Assembly: GCA_002388665.1 (NCBI GenBank)
Contig: DGMY01000015.1
Coordinates: 1-32,223, forward strand
From: Opitutia bacterium UBA4506
Lineage (GTDB): Bacteria > Verrucomicrobiota > Verrucomicrobiia > Opitutales > Puniceicoccaceae
Reading direction: 5' to 3'
DNA length: 32,223 bases
Within the stretch, counting starts at the first letter, position 1, and every line of letters starts with the position of its first letter. The notes beneath the pieces are model-generated. The model was given only the letters and a program-made list of their open reading frames with translations, was not told the origin of the DNA and ran no database searches. Position numbers and translations under genes: made by a program. This document shows positions 25,348-32,223 of the stretch, piece by piece.

Positions 25348-26031
25348 CTACAGAAAGTCAATTTGTTCAGCGGGAGCTTCACCCCGGCCGACACTCTCAC
25401 GAAAGACCCGGCGAACGGACCATTCCGGGCAGATCTGTAGAATTCGATCAAAGAGCAAGGCACTGGCGATGCTATCGTAGAGAGCCGCATGCCAACAGCA
25501 CCGATCCTCTGGGCAAAGAACGACAGCGACCTCATCCAAGAACTCTTGCAGCCCCTCTTCTTTGACCAAGGAGCCCAAGCTGGCGGAGCCTGCCGGGCGG
25601 ACGGACCGAAACAATCCACAGCTATCCAACCACGGCCCCCACTGAAAGCCCGGTTCCTTACCGCCGGACCAGTCGACCACCTCACCCGGAGTTCGCCACT
25701 GGCGCCTGAGAAAGCGATCCTCGACCTGCGCCGAATGGGCCAGAAACGGTCCCTGCCTCCGCAAATCCCGAAACAGCTCCCAATACTCCGAAAACGGGTC
25801 CTTCCCGATTAAATCGCTGGCGTACAGACCATGAGTTTCACTTTCGCGGCTGGGCAATACAGCCCCCGGAGCACAAAGGCCGGTCCAGACCTTTCCGATC
25901 CCCTCGGCCGTAACCTCAACGACTCCATACTCGACGACCCCAGTGCGGTCCCCTCCCTCGAAATCCATCGCATAGACAGAGTGAAAGCCGGCTCGATGCG
26001 CTTCGGTCCAGAACTGGGATTCCCTGCGCAT
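25348..26031 (-). CDS. DnaQ-like 3'-5' exonuclease
   Basis: 227 residues with the DEDDh exonuclease layout. ExoI is Asp23-x-Glu25 in YAMDFEGGDRTGVVEYGVVEV; THGLYASDL follows; ExoII is FLAHSAQVEDRFL (97-108); ExoIII is His181-x4-Asp186 in WHAALYDSIASALLF. Members trim 3' ends of DNA or RNA with two metal ions. The ExoII position normally occupied by Asp (FD in HNxxFD) holds Glu104, with Asp105 beside it; activity is likely kept but should be tested. A free-standing epsilon-like exonuclease rather than the polymerase subunit is favoured because no clamp-binding motif is obvious. It is divergent from the 26243 gene run, with a 211-bp spacer in which I see no clear promoter. Confidence 0.72.
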   Translation of the reverse strand: MRRESQFWTEAHRAGFHSVYAMDFEGGDRTGVVEYGVVEVTAEGIGKVWTGLCAPGAVLPSRESETHGLYASDLIGKDPFSEYWELFRDLRRQGPFLAHSAQVEDRFLRRQWRTPGEVVDWSGGKEPGFQWGPWLDSCGLFRSVRPAGSASLGSLVKEEGLQEFLDEVAVVLCPEDRCCWHAALYDSIASALLFDRILQICPEWSVRRVFRESVGRGEAPAEQIDFL

Positions 26032-26242
26032 CAGAATTGATTCGCGTTCCAGACCGTCCTATTGTGATCCAAGCACATACCACTCTCTTCTTAGGGCGGA
26101 ATCCCCCCACACTTCAACTCCTTACCCCGGCGAACTTGATTCAGAAATTAGTTTTGAACATTCGGTCCACCCAAACCGTCACAAGTTCGAAGGTTGCACC
26201 CCTCGTAGGGACGCTCCAATATCCTCCAGTCACAACATTTTT

Positions 26243-27334
26243 ATGAAAGCACTCGCCCTTCTCTTTCTTCTGCCTCTGATCACGATTGCATCAGGGGATA
26301 AATCTGTATTCGTCGTATCACGGGTCGCCGACCCCAGTATCAATACGAAGCAAGCCAGTGCCTTCCGGGATTCGCTCGCGGCAGAGTTGTCGGGCTACGG
26401 GTTCAGTACTGAAGTCCGCGCGGACCAATTTGCCGAGAAAGTCGGTTCGGAAAAAGTCGACGACGCCGCAACCCTCAACCAAGCAAGGCAGGTTGGCGCT
26501 CCCTACGCCCTGGTGTCCACTTTACAAAACGTAAAATCCGAAGTGCGTGAGTTCTCGGGATACAATGTACAGACATCCAACCGCGTTTACTCGCTGTCAT
26601 TTTCGTACCGCCTCCTCGCTACCGCTGACGGCACCGTCCTCGACGGCGGAAATGGGTCCGTCCGCAAATCCTTCCGCGCTACGGAAGGTGCGGTTACCGT
26701 CGACTCCGACAGCACTGGCGACCTCCTCAACCTAGCGGCCAGCCGCATCGCCGAGGATGTAGCGGCAGCCCTGAAACCCTCAGAACTCAAACCTGCCACA
26801 CCGGCAGACAGTGAAGTCGAGTTTATGATCAATGCCCGCGGCATGGGCATGACCGTACCCGAAGTGATTCAACTGGAGACAGGTGAACTCTACGTCACCG
26901 GAGAGCGCAACGATGTCGCCCTCGATGCGGTCACCGTCTTGATCGACGGAGTCGCGGTCGGCTCCGCACCGGGACCACTTCAAGCGGCTCCCGGGCTCCA
27001 CGAGGTAACCCTCCAACGGGAGGGATTCAAGGACTGGGAACGCACAGTAAACATCCGCGAAGACCTAAATCTGACCGTCCGCCTGTCTGCCACTGACGCC
27101 GAGATTCAACGCTTCCGCCAGGAATCTGCCTTCCTCGAAGGCCTTCGCACCCAGCGAGTACTGACCGATGCCGAAGCCGAGAAAGTTCGTGGCATCGCCA
27201 AAATGTTCACGCAGAGTGGATTCCGCTGGGACATCCGCGCGGACGACAAGTCTGACATCAAAGTGGAGACCGACGAAGCCATCACGATAGAGCAGAACAA
27301 TCGCACTCTCATGGGCGACAACCCTGCGAACTAA
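26243..27334 (+). CDS. Exported PEGA-domain protein
   Basis: 363 residues with a signal peptide at about 1-18 (MKALALLFLLPLITIASG). Residues about 20-180 resemble the CsgG/LpoB-like alpha-beta fold (SVFVVSRVAD, then LVSTLQNVKSEVREF), which in its relatives assembles into periplasmic complexes. Residues about 228-283 are PEGA-like (AVTVLIDGVAVGSAPGPLQ, GLHEVTLQREGFKDWERTV), a surface or envelope beta-domain. The final 80 residues are helical and polar. It starts a plus-strand run of six genes and is 15 nt before the CsgG-like gene, so the two are likely co-translated. The precise role is unknown; an envelope location is well supported. Confidence 0.65.
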   Translation: MKALALLFLLPLITIASGDKSVFVVSRVADPSINTKQASAFRDSLAAELSGYGFSTEVRADQFAEKVGSEKVDDAATLNQARQVGAPYALVSTLQNVKSEVREFSGYNVQTSNRVYSLSFSYRLLATADGTVLDGGNGSVRKSFRATEGAVTVDSDSTGDLLNLAASRIAEDVAAALKPSELKPATPADSEVEFMINARGMGMTVPEVIQLETGELYVTGERNDVALDAVTVLIDGVAVGSAPGPLQAAPGLHEVTLQREGFKDWERTVNIREDLNLTVRLSATDAEIQRFRQESAFLEGLRTQRVLTDAEAEKVRGIAKMFTQSGFRWDIRADDKSDIKVETDEAITIEQNNRTLMGDNPAN

Positions 27335-27349
27335 CCCCTATTTCCAACA

Positions 27350-28255
27350 ATGAAAGCACTCCTCCTCTCATCTGTCGTCTCCCTGCTCGCCGTTTTCGGT
27401 GCCAATGGGCAGAAACTCACGTTGGCCGTCGGCCCCGTCGATGTAAATTCCGGTGTTGAAGCCAAAGCTAGCCGCGACGGCAGCTTGGTCCAACTGGATC
27501 GGGTCTCCGAATCGATTGATTCCGAGTTGACGAACTCATTTCAGCAAACGCGCCGATTCGATATCTTCGCACGCAGTGACCTATCGTCCATCCTTGCGGA
27601 ACAGAACCTGGCCGGTTCCGGGAACCTCGACATGAACGACCCCAACACCGCCCAGGCTTTTCAGCTCGCGGGTGTTCAGTACCTCGTGGTGACTACAATC
27701 AACGATTTTCAAGACTACATTGAAAAGGCCACCTTCCAAGCGATCGGGAAGTCCGTGACCAAGCGTATCATCCGCATCGGGGCGATTGCCAAAATCTACG
27801 ACACCACCACCGGCAAGCTCCTCGAATCTGTGCGGGTAAACACCCAGCAACAGGACATCGAGTCCGACCCGGATTTCAAGTCTGTCAAAAACGGTGAATT
27901 GAGCGAGAATCTCGTGAGCCAACTGTCGAAGTCCTTCTCGGACCAAGTCGCCAGTCGAGTGACCAATGTCCTCTACCCTGCCAAGATCGTCGGAAAGACC
28001 GGCAATGTCGTGATCTTCAACCGAGGCGACGGGTTCGACATCCAGAAAGGTGACCTCTGGTTGGTCTTCGCCGAAGGTGACGAGATGGTCGACCCCGACA
28101 CCGGCGAGTCTCTCGGCTCTGTTCAGGCAGAGGTGGGCAAAATCCGCGTGATCGACGTCCAACCGAAAGTCACCCGCGCTGAGGTCATCGAAGACTACGG
28201 CATCGAGAAGCTGCAGGTTGTCCGACCCGCAGAAGACTCTAGCGCACAAAACTAA
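27350..28255 (+). CDS. CsgG-family envelope protein
   Basis: 301 residues; signal peptide about 1-20 (LSSVVSLLAVFGANGQ) without a lipobox Cys. The CsgG-like core is seen in RRFDIFARSDLSSILAEQNLAGSG, followed by LAGVQYLVVTTINDFQ and IRIGAIAKIYDTTTGKLLESV, the alternating sheet of this family. A C-terminal beta-rich region (about 215-290; KTGNVVIFNRGDGFDIQKGD) resembles a flagellar-assembly or outer-membrane-associated add-on. CsgG itself forms the curli pore, but no csgA/B/E/F lies nearby, so a general envelope role is more likely. It is second in the run, 53 nt before the next gene. Confidence 0.7.
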   Translation: MKALLLSSVVSLLAVFGANGQKLTLAVGPVDVNSGVEAKASRDGSLVQLDRVSESIDSELTNSFQQTRRFDIFARSDLSSILAEQNLAGSGNLDMNDPNTAQAFQLAGVQYLVVTTINDFQDYIEKATFQAIGKSVTKRIIRIGAIAKIYDTTTGKLLESVRVNTQQQDIESDPDFKSVKNGELSENLVSQLSKSFSDQVASRVTNVLYPAKIVGKTGNVVIFNRGDGFDIQKGDLWLVFAEGDEMVDPDTGESLGSVQAEVGKIRVIDVQPKVTRAEVIEDYGIEKLQVVRPAEDSSAQN

Positions 28256-28308
28256 TTGCCGCCAGATTTCGAGCCACTGCAGCCGGGATCTTCTGAATTC
28301 TCGACACG

Positions 28309-29829
28309 GTGAACCGTAATTGCGCCACGATTCGTTCGAGAGTGCACTGCATCTTTGACGGAATCAAGCGAGGCAGAGTCCGGTGCGAATCGATTTTTCG
28401 CTCCCGCTCTATCTCCAGCGCCCTACTGATCGGTGTACTCGGACCCCTCCTTTTTGTCGGTTCGGGTTGCTCCTCGTACAACGATCAGGTCGAAGCCACC
28501 CGAGAGGCTTGGACACTTGGATCATGGGAGAAGGCGACGACAACGGGCCAGAAGTTGGCCAAAGGCAAAGAGGAGCATCGCAACGGCGTCCTGTTTGGCC
28601 TCGAGGAAGGAACTCTCCTACGGACAGTCGATAAGATCCAAGAGAGTCAGGACACCTACGATTCGACCTACGAGATGATTGAACAGGCCGATCAACAGGC
28701 CTCCTTCCGCATCTCACAAGCCGGCCTCGCGCTGTTGGTGAACCCCGCGCTCACCACCTATCAAGCCCGGACGTACGACCGAATCATGCTCCACACCTAT
28801 TCGGCCCTAAACTACTTGAATCTAGGGCAACCCGACGCCGCTCGGGTATCGTTAAACCGGGCCTACCGAGCGCAGCAGAATGCGGTCGAGGAAAACGCCA
28901 AGGAGATCTCGAAGGTACAAAATGAGATCGACAAGAAGCAGGACGACGACACCAAAGAAATCGACGTATCAAAAATCGAGAACAACCCGGTCACTCGCCA
29001 GAAATTGGCTGATCTCTACGGTGAAACGCGGTCGATCCAAGCGTACAGCCCCTACGTGAATCCGTTTTCCGTCTACCTCGACGGACTCTACTTTCTCAAT
29101 TGCGGCGTCGACTCGTCGGATATGGAACGCGGGCTCAAGAGCGTGCAACGGGCGAGCAGCCTAAACCCGGAATCAAGCTGGCTCCTATCGGAGTATGCCC
29201 TCGCTCAGGACATCATGAGCGGCAAGGGACAGCCCGATTCGGTAGTCGTTCTCCTCGAAACCGGCCTCTCCCCGATTCGCGTAGCCGAGAAGATCGAACT
29301 CCCGCTCTTTCTCTTTGGTCTCGACGAGGTTCCCTACTTTGCGGTGGCTTTTCCAGTTCTAAAATTCCAGCCAAATTTCCCCAGCCATGCCATCGTCCGC
29401 AGTGGTGGGAGATCCTACACCACGACGGTTGTCTCCGACATGGACAAGGTCATTGCCCAGGAATTCAACGACCACGAGTCGCTCGTCATCACCCAGGCCA
29501 TTCTCTCCGCTGCCACGAAAGCAGCGACAGTGTATATCGCCCGAAGCCAAGCCAAGGATGGCTCATCCACTCAGGCGATCATCGATATCTTTGGCATCTT
29601 CTATCAGGCCATCACCAATCAACCTGATTTGAGAACCTGGTTTACCCTCCCCAAACAGATTCAAGGAACCCGGGTACCAATCCCCGAAGATCGCACTCTC
29701 ACGCTGGAATTCGCCGGCAGTAATCAAAAGGTTGAAGTCCCGCTCATGGATGGCAAAATCATCGTCGTTCATGTTCGCGTCACCGCAACCGCCATTAACC
29801 CAGTCATCCATCAATTCGCTCTCCAATGA
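28309..29829 (+). CDS. COG3014-like lipoprotein
   Basis: 506 residues from a GTG at 28309. A long charged n-region precedes a hydrophobic stretch and a lipobox-like FVGSGCSSY (Cys54); a shorter start at GTG 28342 is possible. The mature protein is helical with TPR-like character (LNYLNLGQPDAARVSLNRAYRAQQNAVE, then GLKSVQRASSLNPESSWLLSEYALAQ), followed by a beta-rich C-terminus. The layout and its place ahead of ycfL/lpoB-like genes fit COG3014 lipoproteins found next to LpoB-type activators in proteobacteria (recalled, not searched). Its stop overlaps the next ATG by 4 nt. It probably faces the periplasm from the outer membrane. Confidence 0.65.
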   Translation: MNRNCATIRSRVHCIFDGIKRGRVRCESIFRSRSISSALLIGVLGPLLFVGSGCSSYNDQVEATREAWTLGSWEKATTTGQKLAKGKEEHRNGVLFGLEEGTLLRTVDKIQESQDTYDSTYEMIEQADQQASFRISQAGLALLVNPALTTYQARTYDRIMLHTYSALNYLNLGQPDAARVSLNRAYRAQQNAVEENAKEISKVQNEIDKKQDDDTKEIDVSKIENNPVTRQKLADLYGETRSIQAYSPYVNPFSVYLDGLYFLNCGVDSSDMERGLKSVQRASSLNPESSWLLSEYALAQDIMSGKGQPDSVVVLLETGLSPIRVAEKIELPLFLFGLDEVPYFAVAFPVLKFQPNFPSHAIVRSGGRSYTTTVVSDMDKVIAQEFNDHESLVITQAILSAATKAATVYIARSQAKDGSSTQAIIDIFGIFYQAITNQPDLRTWFTLPKQIQGTRVPIPEDRTLTLEFAGSNQKVEVPLMDGKIIVVHVRVTATAINPVIHQFALQ

Positions 29830-30242
29830 AAACTCTCTCATCCCTCTCTCTCCTCCTCGTTCTGCTCATCGCAGCCGGTTGCAGCTCTTCTCCTGTTAAC
29901 ACGATTGACAAGAAGAACCCCAACGCAACTCCGACAATTGTCGACAGTCGCGTAAACATCTACGACAACAACCTCGCAAAAAGACTTTCACTCGTCTCTG
30001 TAAACGAAGCACAGGTGGGCGATCTCCTTCAGGTGCAGGTCACCTTCCAGAACGTCCAGGTGAAGCCCCGCACGTTTGCCTACCAATTTCAATGGGTACA
30101 ACAGAACGGCATGGTGGTAACCAGCCCGACTCCCGTCTGGACTCCGTCACACGTCGAGGGCGGCCAAACGGTCTCCGTGTCAGCGGTTGCCCCAAAGCCA
30201 AGTGTGGTTGATTTTCGAATCAGCCTTCGTGAAATTGACTGA
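29826..30242 (+). CDS. YcfL-like (DUF1425) lipoprotein
   Basis: 138 residues with signal MKTLSSLSLLLVLLIAAGC and lipidated Cys19. The mature part is a small beta-sandwich: GDLLQVQVTFQNVQVKPRTFAYQFQWVQ, then an immunoglobulin-like tail TVSVSAVAPKPSVVDFRISL. The conserved FxYQFxW stretch is typical of YcfL/DUF1425, the gene next to lpoB in E. coli. It is joined by ATGA to the previous gene and lies 27 nt before the LpoB-like gene, preserving that gene order. Confidence 0.72.
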   Translation: MKTLSSLSLLLVLLIAAGCSSSPVNTIDKKNPNATPTIVDSRVNIYDNNLAKRLSLVSVNEAQVGDLLQVQVTFQNVQVKPRTFAYQFQWVQQNGMVVTSPTPVWTPSHVEGGQTVSVSAVAPKPSVVDFRISLREID

Positions 30243-30269
30243 TCACCGAAACCCGTCCATATCAAAGCT

Positions 30270-30866
30270 ATGAAGACCGTCTCACTACTCCTTTCCGTTG
30301 GATCACTTACCCTCCTCGCCGGTTGCGGCGGCGGAGCGAAATACGTCGATTCGGCCGGCCCAAATACGATTGTGTCCATGGACCGCATCGACATTCAGGA
30401 TTGGAACCGCGCCGCTGACCAGATGGTCCAAAACCTTCTCGCCTCGGGCGTGCTGGATCGCTCTGAGCGTCAGCCTGCCGTCCTCGCAGTGAGCCGGATC
30501 GTCAACAACACTTCACAACAGGTCGACACCAACTTGCTGACCAAGAAGATTCGCGTGGCGTTGAACCAAAGCGGAAAAGCTGTGACCACGACGACAGTCG
30601 GGCTCGGCGGAACTGCTGAGGATCCACTCGCTAAGGATCAAGCTGCCTACGATTCTTTCAAGAGCGGTGGCGACGGAACGGGTGGAGTTCAGCCCGGTTA
30701 CTCTCTCTCGGGCCGCCTGATCGAGACGTATATCACTTCCGGAAGCACCAAGCAGACCACTTTCTCATTCCAGCTCTCCCTGACAGAGATCGCCACGGGT
30801 CTCGCAGTATGGGAAGATGAAGTAGATATTACCAAGCAAGGTAAGAAAAATTCAGTCGGCTGGTAG
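30270..30866 (+). CDS. LpoB-like activator lipoprotein of a penicillin-binding protein
   Basis: 198 residues: signal and textbook lipobox LLAGC with Cys19. The mature domain (about 35-195) matches LpoB: DWNRAADQMVQNLLASGVL, AVLAVSRIVNNTSQQVDTNLL, KKIRVALNQSGKAVT, and the late LTEIATGLAVWEDEVDITKQG. LpoB sits in the outer membrane, crosses the periplasm and stimulates the PBP1B class of peptidoglycan synthase. No PBP gene is in the window. An internal Gly-rich loop (GGDGTGGVQPGYSLSG) is present. It sits 24 nt before an antiporter gene on the same strand. Confidence 0.8.
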   Translation: MKTVSLLLSVGSLTLLAGCGGGAKYVDSAGPNTIVSMDRIDIQDWNRAADQMVQNLLASGVLDRSERQPAVLAVSRIVNNTSQQVDTNLLTKKIRVALNQSGKAVTTTTVGLGGTAEDPLAKDQAAYDSFKSGGDGTGGVQPGYSLSGRLIETYITSGSTKQTTFSFQLSLTEIATGLAVWEDEVDITKQGKKNSVGW

Positions 30867-30890
30867 GCGCCTTGAGCGCCGGGGGACGCG

Positions 30891-32078
30891 ATGACTCTTC
30901 TCTTTGTTTTTCTGGTCGGGTTGTTCGGCTTCAGCCTGCTTTCGCGCAAGGTTGACGGTTCCTACATCACGGCACCGATGCTGTTCACCGGCGTGGGTTT
31001 GGTCGTGGCGTTCTGCCTCGACGAGCCCGTCTCGGCGGACCGCGGGATCAAACCGTTTCTCCATATTGCGGAGATTGCGCTCGTCCTGCTGCTCTTCTGC
31101 GATGCTTCCAAAGTAGACCTCAGCCTCCTTCGCAAGGAGAAGTCACTGCCGCTGCGGCTCCTCGGACCCGGGATGCTGGCGACGATTGCATTGGGAACAG
31201 TGGTCTGCGTTCTCCTCTTCCCTTCTCTCTCGTGGTGGGAGGCCGCACTGGTCGCAACCATCCTAGCTCCAACTGACGCGGGCCTCGGCCAGGTGATCGT
31301 CAACAGTCCCAAAGTTCCGGAAAGAATTCGTGAGGCACTCGATGTGGAGGCCGGACTGAACGATGGTCTTTCAGTGCCGTTCCTCCTTTTTTTCATCGCC
31401 ATCGCGACGACCTTAGATGGAGAAAACTCCACGTCACTACCAGTTTTGATGGGTGAACAGATCGGCTACGGGGTGCTTATTGGCATCGCGATAGGAAGCG
31501 TCGGTGGTGTTCTACTGAACCTTGCCGACAAACGAGGGGCGATGGATAAGAGCCACCGACCCTTGGCCGTCGTAGCTCTGCCAATCTTCTCCTATCTCAT
31601 CGCCCATCCTGTCGGGGGCAGTCCCTTCATCGCTGCATACATCACCGGTCTTGCAGCTCAGAAAGCTTTCCCCGGAATTCACAAGGGCAGTACGACCTTC
31701 ACCGACGAGTGGGGAGAGTCCCTCAGCTTTGCGGTCTTCTTTCTCTTCGGAATTTTTGCAGCCTCCCCGGGAACCGGCATTTCCTGGACCCCGCTCCTCT
31801 ACGGCATCCTCAGTTTGACAGCGATCCGGATGATCCCCGTCTACTTTTCCCTCTCGGGGACCGGTCTTCCCGCCAAGGAAAAAGCTTTCATTGGGTGGTT
31901 TGGACCAAGAGGCCTCGCATCGATTGTTCTCGGCTTGGTCTACCTGGAGGCCGAGGCCGATCTCCCAGGCGAATCGATAATCACGGCTATCGTGATCAGC
32001 ACCGTCATTCTCAGTATCTTCTTACACGGTCTCTCGGCGCGTCCCGGTATCCGACTGATCAGTACCGAGCGCAGGTAA
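30891..32078 (+). CDS. NhaP-type cation/proton antiporter
   Basis: 395 residues and about 12 hydrophobic helices, the CPA1 family layout. The proton/ion site motifs are visible: APTDAGLGQ (Thr128-Asp129), then Glu153 and Asn157-Asp158 in DVEAGLNDGLSVPF, followed by FGPRGLASIVLGLVY in the later half, typical of NhaP/CPA1. It exchanges Na+ or K+ for protons across the inner membrane, for pH or salt balance, in keeping with a saline habitat. There is no cytoplasmic TrkA-C domain. It is the last gene of the run from 26243, 24 nt after the LpoB-like gene; whether this link is functional is unknown. Confidence 0.88.
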   Translation: MTLLFVFLVGLFGFSLLSRKVDGSYITAPMLFTGVGLVVAFCLDEPVSADRGIKPFLHIAEIALVLLLFCDASKVDLSLLRKEKSLPLRLLGPGMLATIALGTVVCVLLFPSLSWWEAALVATILAPTDAGLGQVIVNSPKVPERIREALDVEAGLNDGLSVPFLLFFIAIATTLDGENSTSLPVLMGEQIGYGVLIGIAIGSVGGVLLNLADKRGAMDKSHRPLAVVALPIFSYLIAHPVGGSPFIAAYITGLAAQKAFPGIHKGSTTFTDEWGESLSFAVFFLFGIFAASPGTGISWTPLLYGILSLTAIRMIPVYFSLSGTGLPAKEKAFIGWFGPRGLASIVLGLVYLEAEADLPGESIITAIVISTVILSIFLHGLSARPGIRLISTERR

Positions 32079-32196
32079 GCCGCGATTCAACCAAAGGCGG
32101 CCCTGCCCGTCCGTCACCCTCCCCTGTCGCTGGAAAGGTCGTCACTCGCTCCAGCCGGCATCGGGTTCCTGACCGGAGAATAGAAGGTTTGTATTG

Positions 32197-32216
32197 AGCT
32201 TAACCCGACTTAAGCT
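32197..32216 (+). terminator. Hairpin near the right edge, possible terminator
   Basis: AGCTTAA and TTAAGCT form a perfect 7-bp stem with a 6-nt loop (CCCGAC), followed by GTTTTAG at the window edge, 118 bp after the antiporter stop. The stem is AT-rich and the T-run short, so it is a weak terminator at best; the window ends too soon to judge. Confidence 0.4.
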
Positions 32217-32223
32217 GTTTTAG

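Noticed and set aside
25290..25685. Longer start for the TPR-like protein
   Set aside because: The extension overlaps the exonuclease gene in another frame; the ATG at 25289 begins a signal peptide.
27350..28255. Curli secretion pore CsgG with a curli operon
   Set aside because: No csgA, csgB, csgE or csgF genes nearby and no lipobox; only the family fold is claimed.
1..32223. CRISPR array, prophage or integrative element
   Set aside because: No regularly spaced repeats, integrase, phage structural genes or attachment-site pair around the tRNAs; the only mobile DNA seen is the IS at 8302-9611.

Overview
The window looks like a chromosomal segment of a Gram-negative heterotroph. It is probably from the Verrucomicrobiota (Opitutae/Puniceicoccales type), inferred from gene style: ExbB/ExbD operons with coiled-coil partners, an araB-araA-araD set with a divergent LacI-type regulator, a secreted heparinase II/III-like lyase, CsgG/LpoB lipoprotein clusters, many genes without a clear Shine-Dalgarno, and moderately high GC. 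Two outer-membrane or lipoprotein gene groups confirm a double-membrane envelope. No database search was possible, so family names rest on motifs and remembered family sequences.

Layout: (1) 79-2900: a soluble Cache-LuxR regulator divergent from an ABC exporter; their 314-bp spacer holds a dyad, an extended -10 and a structured leader. (2) 2941-3271: divergent tRNA-Ile(CAU) and tRNA-His genes plus a terminator. (3) 3319-5868: prfB (RF2, with an intact programmed +1 frameshift) overlapping an ATP-grasp-like gene. (4) 6018-6950: an AEC-family carrier. (5) 6997-10534: an MFS exporter and a divergent LysR regulator whose shared promoter region is split by a 1310-bp IS4-family element with 9-bp target duplications; its transposase carries a nonsense codon inside the catalytic signature. 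(6) 10596-13355: a secreted heparinase II/III-like enzyme. (7) 13438-17770, minus strand: exbB-exbD, then a TonB-anchor-like coiled-coil protein and a secreted acidic coiled-coil protein with a C-terminal PA14/galactose-binding-like domain. This is the most unusual system in the window. (8) 18199-23218: araB-araA-araD and the divergent LacI regulator, followed by an OprD-like porin (to 24614). (9) 24645-26031: a periplasmic TPR-like protein and a DnaQ-like exonuclease. (10) 26243-32078: a tight plus-strand run of PEGA protein, CsgG-like protein, COG3014-like lipoprotein, YcfL-like lipoprotein, LpoB-like lipoprotein and an NhaP-type antiporter.

How the parts work together: L-arabinose use is complete from isomerase to L-ribulose-5-phosphate 4-epimerase, with a local repressor and possibly a dedicated porin. 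The polysaccharide lyase points to life on complex glycans. The ExbBD operon probably converts proton-motive force into motion of a periplasmic coiled-coil apparatus in place of a standard TonB. The LpoB/YcfL/CsgG group resembles an outer-membrane lipoprotein set that activates peptidoglycan synthesis.
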